From positions 1 through 17,249 of the forward strand of contig SIAT01000017.1 of NCBI GenBank assembly GCA_009691645.1: DNA of 17,249 nt, in the 5' to 3' direction. The stretch comes from Pedosphaera sp. (GTDB lineage: Bacteria > Verrucomicrobiota > Verrucomicrobiia > Limisphaerales > SIAT01). Positions 13,408 through 17,249 of this stretch are shown here, piece after piece. Below the pieces are notes generated by a model. It was not told the DNA's origin, searched no databases, and saw only the letters and a program-made list of their open reading frames with translations. Positions within the stretch are counted from its first letter, which is position 1; the number at the start of each line of letters is the position of its first letter. Both the position numbers and the translations under genes were made by a program.

Positions 13408-14853
13408 ATGCCCATCGAGAACGTCATTCTGGTCGCTGCCGAGGATTTCCTGCGACGCGCCGTCGCGCAATTCCTCCGGCAGAAGCGCATCGAGGTGGCG
13501 GCCGTCGGCACCATTCAGGAAGCCCACGATTACCTCGGCAAAGGCAACTTCGACGTGATGCTGCTCGACGAGCAGTTGCCCGACGGCTCCGGCTCGGAGT
13601 TTCTCCGTGAGGTCAACATGCGGCCGAACAAGCCGCTCGTCGTCTTCATGGGCGGCGCGGGGTCGGTGGATCTCGTGGCCGATTGCATGCGCCACGGCGC
13701 TTTCGATTATCTGCTCAAGCCCTTCTCCAACGAGCAGGTCGAGATCGTCATCAAGAAGGCCGAGCAGTTCGCGCAGGTCCTCACCGTCAACCAATTCCTC
13801 ACCACGCATGAAGCGGAGGATTCGGAGAACGAGATGATCGGTCAGTGCGCCGCTACCGAGCGACTGCGCACACTCATTCGCCGCGTCGCGCAGACGCAGG
13901 CCACCGTGCTCATTCAGGGCGAGAACGGCACCGGCAAAGAGCTGGTGGCCCGTGCGCTGCACCGCTTGAGCCCGCGGCGCGACGGCCCGTTCATCAAGCT
14001 CAACTGCGCCGCGTTGCCCGAGAATCTGGTGGAGAGCGAACTGTTCGGCCACGAAAAAGGCTCCTTCACCGGCGCGATTAACAAGCGCGAAGGCCGCTTC
14101 GAACTGGCCCACACCGGCTCCATCCTGCTCGACGAAATCAGCGAGGTGTCCCTCCAGCTTCAAGCCAAGCTGCTCCGCGTGCTGCAGGAGCGCGAGTTCG
14201 AGCGTGTCGGTGGAACCCGCCCCGTGAAGGTGGATGTGCGCGTCATCGCCACCACCAACCGCCACCTCGAGCAGAGCGTCGCCAAGAACGAGTTCCGGCA
14301 GGACCTTTACTTCCGCCTCAACGTCGTGCCCATCCACGTGCCGCCCCTGCGCGAGCGACGCGACGACATCCTGATTCTCGCCCACAAGTTCACCGAACGC
14401 TTCATCCGCAAACACGGCGTCCGCGTGAAGGGCCTCGACCGCGACGCCGAGCAGGCGCTCCTCGCCCATCCGTGGCCCGGCAACATCCGCGAACTGCAGA
14501 ATGTGATCGAACGCGCCGTCATTCTCTGCGACGAAAACAACCCGATCACTCCCGACCTTCTCGGCCTCACCGCGCCGCACGCCCCGTCCGAAAAAACCTT
14601 CGCGCCAGTCGTGATTGAAGCAAAGAAAGAACCCGCTGCCATTGCTTCCTCGCCCGAAGCCCCGGCCCACGACGGCAATGGCAAAGTCGACGCCCCCAAC
14701 GAGACGCTCGCCGATGTCGAGCGGCGGCACATCCTGAACGTCCTCCGGCATTGCGCCAACAACCGCACGCAGGCGGCGAAGGTTCTCGACGTCAACATCC
14801 GCACCCTCCGCAACAAGCTCAACGAGTACAAGGTCGAGGAGAGCGCGGATTAA
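13408..14853 (+). CDS. NtrC-family sigma-54-dependent response regulator (FlgR/FleR/FlbD-like)
   Basis: This 481-residue activator has three domains. The receiver (1-115) keeps the phospho-acceptor Asp54, an E12-D13 acidic pair and Lys104, but the usual switch Thr/Ser is Gly82 (FMGGAGS). The AAA+ domain (about 140-375) has Walker A GENGTGKE (171-178), the sigma-54-contacting loop as GSFTGA (218-223) instead of the common GAFTGA, Walker B ILLDE (239-243), and the arginine-finger region FRQDLYFRLNV (296-306). A 45-residue linker leads to a Fis-type helix-turn-helix (about 450-475, NNRTQAAKVLDVNIRTLRNK). It presumably activates flagellar genes through RNA polymerase with sigma-54, in line with the two -24/-12 elements nearby. 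No histidine kinase is encoded in the window. Confidence 0.95.
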   Translation: MPIENVILVAAEDFLRRAVAQFLRQKRIEVAAVGTIQEAHDYLGKGNFDVMLLDEQLPDGSGSEFLREVNMRPNKPLVVFMGGAGSVDLVADCMRHGAFDYLLKPFSNEQVEIVIKKAEQFAQVLTVNQFLTTHEAEDSENEMIGQCAATERLRTLIRRVAQTQATVLIQGENGTGKELVARALHRLSPRRDGPFIKLNCAALPENLVESELFGHEKGSFTGAINKREGRFELAHTGSILLDEISEVSLQLQAKLLRVLQEREFERVGGTRPVKVDVRVIATTNRHLEQSVAKNEFRQDLYFRLNVVPIHVPPLRERRDDILILAHKFTERFIRKHGVRVKGLDRDAEQALLAHPWPGNIRELQNVIERAVILCDENNPITPDLLGLTAPHAPSEKTFAPVVIEAKKEPAAIASSPEAPAHDGNGKVDAPNETLADVERRHILNVLRHCANNRTQAAKVLDVNIRTLRNKLNEYKVEESAD

Positions 14854-14890
14854 CTAAACCGGAGTCCTCAACCAAGACTGCAGAGATGGC

Positions 14891-16873
14891 ATGGCAACCT
14901 CTCCCGATTCCAGCGAGAGTGTCGAGGTTCTCGTGGCTTCTGCGCACTCGGCGTTGAACGCCGGGGATGTGCAGAAAGCGCGTCAGCATTTCCGTGACGC
15001 GCTGGAAAAGGATCCTTCCCATCCGCAGGCCAATTACTGGCTCGGAGTCATCCATCTGCAAACCGGCCGTGTAGAAGAGGCATTGCCGCTGCTCAAGATC
15101 GCCGTCGCACGCAACCCCAGCCTGCCCGATGCGCGCGTGGATTTGGGCCTGGCCCATCATCTCCTCGGCCACGCCGATAAAGCGCAAGCCTGTTTCAAAA
15201 CCGTCGCCGATACCGCGCCGGATTACATCGAGACCCAACGGCAAAGTGCCATCGCTCTGGAACAGGAAGGCGACCTGCCCGCGGCCGCCGAAGCCTGCCG
15301 GCGCGCGCTGCTGATTTCTCCACGCGACGCGATGTTGTGGCGACATCTGGCGATGCTCAACGACCATCTGGGCCATTTCGACAGTGCCTTGCTCGCCCGC
15401 CGCGCGCTGGTGGATTTGGAGGCAGACAACGCCATCTATCGCTGCGAGCTCGGGCAGGCGCTGCTCTATGCCAGCCGGCCGGAGGATGCCTTGATTGAAT
15501 TGCAGAAAACCATCGAGCTCGCCCCCGCGCTGCTTGTCGCGCACGGCAATCTCGGCTTGGCGTTTTATCGGCTCAAACGTTTTCCCGAAGCCCACGCGGC
15601 ACTCGGCCGCGCCGCCGCCATCGCGCCGCACAATGCCGAGGTGCAGAAGGCCATCGGCGATATCTATCAGGCTGAAGGCCGGCTCGATGAGGCCATCGGC
15701 GCCTGGCTCCACGCCGTGGAATTGAAAGCCGATTACGTGGACGCATGGCGAAATCTCGGGCTGGCTTTCGAGCACAAGAATCGTCTCGCCGAGGCCATCA
15801 GTTGCCATCAGAAGACTGTGTCATTGCAGCCCGACAATCATCGGAATCATCGTTGCCTTGCCATCGCGCAGATGGATGCCGGCCAGCTCGAAGCCTCGCA
15901 GGCCAGCATTGCCCGCGCCCTCCACGCAGACCCCGCGGATCCGGAAAGCCGCTGGCACCAGTTTTCTCTCCGCGCGTTCCGTGGCGAATTTCCCGCAGCG
16001 TGGGCCGATTACGAATGCCGCGCTGAGCAGCCTCATCGTATCGGCCCTGGACACGTTTTCACCGAACCACTTTGGGAAGGCCAGCCGCTTGCCGGCCGCA
16101 CTCTTCTGCTTCATTGCGAGCAGGGCTTGGGCGACACGTTACTCGCCGCGCGTTACCTGCCGCACTTGGCGAGCTACGGCGGCCGCGTCCTCCTCTGGTG
16201 CCCCGCGCAACTCGTGGATCTGCTGCAAAGGATCTCCGGTCCGGTGGAAGTTTTCTCGCAGCGCCCCACGCAATCCACCTGCGATTTCCATCTGCCGTTG
16301 ATGAGCCTGCCGGGCATCTTCCAGACCACACTCGAAACCATCCCGCGCGAAACGCCCTACCTCTCCGTGCCGCCGCAGTCCCATTTCCCTTTGCCCGTGC
16401 CCGCCGGCACACGGCTCCGGGTCGGGCTGGTCTGGACCGGTTCGCGCTGCCAGCCGATCGAGCGGCGGCCCATTCCTTTGATCGAGTTACAACCGATCTT
16501 CGACTTGCCCGGCATCTCCTACTACAGCCTGCAGGTCGGCACGGGCGAACAGGATTTGGTCCAGTGCGGCTTCGGCTGGCACATCGTGAACCTCGCGCCG
16601 GAACTCACGGATTTCGGCCGCACCGCCGCCGCTCTTTCGCAGCTCGATCTGCTCATCACCATCGACACTTCCGTGGCGCACCTCGCCGGCGCTCTCGGCA
16701 AGCCGACCTGGCTGCTCCTCTCCTTCGCGCCCGATTGGCGCTGGCTGCGTGAGCGCGATGACAGCCCGTGGTATCCCACGATGCGCCTCTTCCGCCAGCC
16801 GCTCGCGGGCAGTTGGGCGACGGTGGTGGAGCAGGTTCACGCCGAGCTGCGACATCTGTTGGCGCGCCTCTGA
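14891..16873 (+). CDS. TPR-glycosyltransferase fusion, candidate flagellin-modifying enzyme
   Basis: The 660-residue protein has about ten TPR units in residues 15-350 (for example AHGNLGLAFYRLKRFPEAHA and AWRNLGLAFEHKNRLAEAIS). A glycosyltransferase-like domain follows, from about residue 365. The latter shows LWEGQPLAGRTLLLHCEQGL with GDTLLAARYLPHLASYGG (394-430), GLVWTGS (512-518) and DTSVAHLAGALGKPTWLLL (592-610), a GT-B layout related to GT9 heptosyltransferases and common in bacterial TPR-GT proteins. It has no signal peptide, so it acts in the cytoplasm, where flagellin is also glycosylated. It ends the long operon, 37 nt after the regulator, and faces the flagellin gene. Flagellin as the substrate is an inference from position; TPRs would supply the protein-binding part. 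Confidence 0.85.
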   Translation: MATSPDSSESVEVLVASAHSALNAGDVQKARQHFRDALEKDPSHPQANYWLGVIHLQTGRVEEALPLLKIAVARNPSLPDARVDLGLAHHLLGHADKAQACFKTVADTAPDYIETQRQSAIALEQEGDLPAAAEACRRALLISPRDAMLWRHLAMLNDHLGHFDSALLARRALVDLEADNAIYRCELGQALLYASRPEDALIELQKTIELAPALLVAHGNLGLAFYRLKRFPEAHAALGRAAAIAPHNAEVQKAIGDIYQAEGRLDEAIGAWLHAVELKADYVDAWRNLGLAFEHKNRLAEAISCHQKTVSLQPDNHRNHRCLAIAQMDAGQLEASQASIARALHADPADPESRWHQFSLRAFRGEFPAAWADYECRAEQPHRIGPGHVFTEPLWEGQPLAGRTLLLHCEQGLGDTLLAARYLPHLASYGGRVLLWCPAQLVDLLQRISGPVEVFSQRPTQSTCDFHLPLMSLPGIFQTTLETIPRETPYLSVPPQSHFPLPVPAGTRLRVGLVWTGSRCQPIERRPIPLIELQPIFDLPGISYYSLQVGTGEQDLVQCGFGWHIVNLAPELTDFGRTAAALSQLDLLITIDTSVAHLAGALGKPTWLLLSFAPDWRWLRERDDSPWYPTMRLFRQPLAGSWATVVEQVHAELRHLLARL

Positions 16874-16949
16874 AATTTCCACCGTCCTCTTTTCCGCCAC
16901 GAAGCTTCACCCGACGGCGTTCCCTTTTGGAAAATCTGGAAAAGAAGAA

Positions 16950-16973
16950 GGGCGGCACCGAAAGGTGCCGCCC
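16950..16973 (-). terminator. Intrinsic terminator of the flagellin gene
   Basis: GGGCGGCACC, a 4-nt loop and GGTGCCGCCC form a perfect 10-bp stem. Read on the minus strand it is followed by TTCTTCTTTTCC (positions 16949 downwards), a pyrimidine-rich tail suited to termination of transcripts from the flagellin gene, whose stop is about 50 nt earlier. On the plus strand the following bases are less T-rich, but the hairpin could act in both directions. Confidence 0.8.
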
Positions 16974-16986
16974 TGTGTTTCGCAGG

Positions 16987-17009
16987 AGGCGCGGAGCGCG
17001 CCTTCTTTT
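16987..17009 (+). terminator. Intrinsic terminator of the long plus-strand operon
   Basis: AGGCGCG-GAG-CGCGCCT is a perfect 7-bp GC-rich stem with a 3-nt loop (16987-17003). It is followed on the plus strand by TCTTTTC. It lies about 115 nt after the TPR-glycosyltransferase stop and just before the convergent flagellin stop, so it would stop read-through into flagellin. Confidence 0.6.
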
Positions 17010-17022
17010 CCGCGTGTTATTC

Positions 17023-17249
17023 TTAGCTGATCAGCTTGAGCGCATTCTGGGGTATGACGTTCGCTTGCGCGAGCATCGCCGTGCCGCTCTGCACCAGGAT
17101 CTGCTGCTTGGCGTAGTTGGTGGATTCCGCGGCCACATCCACGTCCTCGATGCGGCTGTTGGCGGCGGCGAGGTTCTCGTTGTAGATGGCCATCTGGCTA
17201 TCCACGCTGTTGAGGCGCGAGATGTTCGCACCCACAAACGCGCGGTTAC
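17023..17249 (-). CDS. fliC: Flagellin, C-terminal part only
   Basis: The minus-strand frame is open from the right edge of the window and ends at the TAA at 17025-17023; about 74 residues are visible. It is the D1/D0 C-terminus of flagellin: VGANISRLNSVDSQMAIYNE, NLAAANSRIEDVDVAAESTN, YAKQQILVQSGTAMLAQAN and ending PQNALKLIS. This segment packs the inner core of the filament and binds FliS before export. The GTG at 17235 is internal; the true start lies outside. The gene is convergent with the long operon, so it must have its own promoter outside the window. Which of several possible flagellin copies this is cannot be told. Confidence 0.95.
   Translation of the reverse strand, partial: NRAFVGANISRLNSVDSQMAIYNENLAAANSRIEDVDVAAESTNYAKQQILVQSGTAMLAQANVIPQNALKLIS

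Noticed and set aside
13120..14751. 543-codon open frame on the minus strand opposite the response regulator
   Set aside because: Shadow of a well-conserved NtrC-family gene; the translation is low-complexity and acidic with no family signature.
17025..17036. 12-bp palindrome AGCTGATCAGCT
   Set aside because: It lies in the flagellin coding end, encoding the family's usual Leu-rich C-terminus; most likely chance.

Overview
The window is one dense flagellar locus from a Gram-negative (diderm) bacterium with roughly 60% GC. The presence of flgH (L-ring) and flgI (P-ring) implies an outer membrane and peptidoglycan. Three features point to Verrucomicrobiota or a related PVC lineage: the order flgF-flgG-flgA-flgH-flgI-flgJ-flgN-flgK-flgL, the lack of strong Shine-Dalgarno sequences, and the several secreted or TPR proteins of unknown function. 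This assignment is inferred from gene order and style, not from a phylogenetic marker. I see no mobile element, CRISPR array, tRNA or rRNA.

Layout. Positions 1-2482 hold the 3' part of fliD (filament cap), an overlapping gene for a predicted secreted or lipoprotein of a CsgG/LpoB-like type, and a small protein whose C-terminus vaguely recalls FlgM. Positions 2537-3380 hold fliS (flagellin chaperone) and a FliT-like helical protein. A 246-bp non-coding stretch follows. From 3627 to 16873 there is an uninterrupted run of 14 tightly packed plus-strand genes: the distal rod (flgF, flgG), P/L-ring assembly (flgA, flgH, flgI), a rod-binding FlgJ without a muramidase domain, the FlgN chaperone, the hook-filament junction proteins (flgK, flgL), two uncharacterised exported proteins (one with TPR-like repeats), a second FlgN/FliT-like protein, an NtrC-family sigma-54 activator, and a TPR-glycosyltransferase fusion. 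On the minus strand at the right edge is the C-terminal end of a flagellin gene. It converges on the long operon, with a hairpin terminator for each direction in between.

How the parts fit. The genes cover the outer half of the flagellum (distal rod, rings, junction, cap, filament), its export chaperones, a transcriptional activator and a probable glycan-modifying enzyme placed next to flagellin. The most informative non-coding signal is a pair of near-identical sigma-54-type -24/-12 elements. They share GGCACANNNCGTGCTTTGA, and each starts exactly 29 nt upstream of its start codon, one at fliS and one at flgF, the heads of the two operons. Together with the encoded NtrC-type activator and an inverted repeat at about -107 from the predicted flgF start site, this suggests local sigma-54 control with almost leaderless transcripts.

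Other points worth a second look are a phage-structural-protein-like module inserted in FliD, an atypical receiver domain in the regulator, a FlgH without a recognisable lipobox, and the uncharacterised exported proteins inside the operon.
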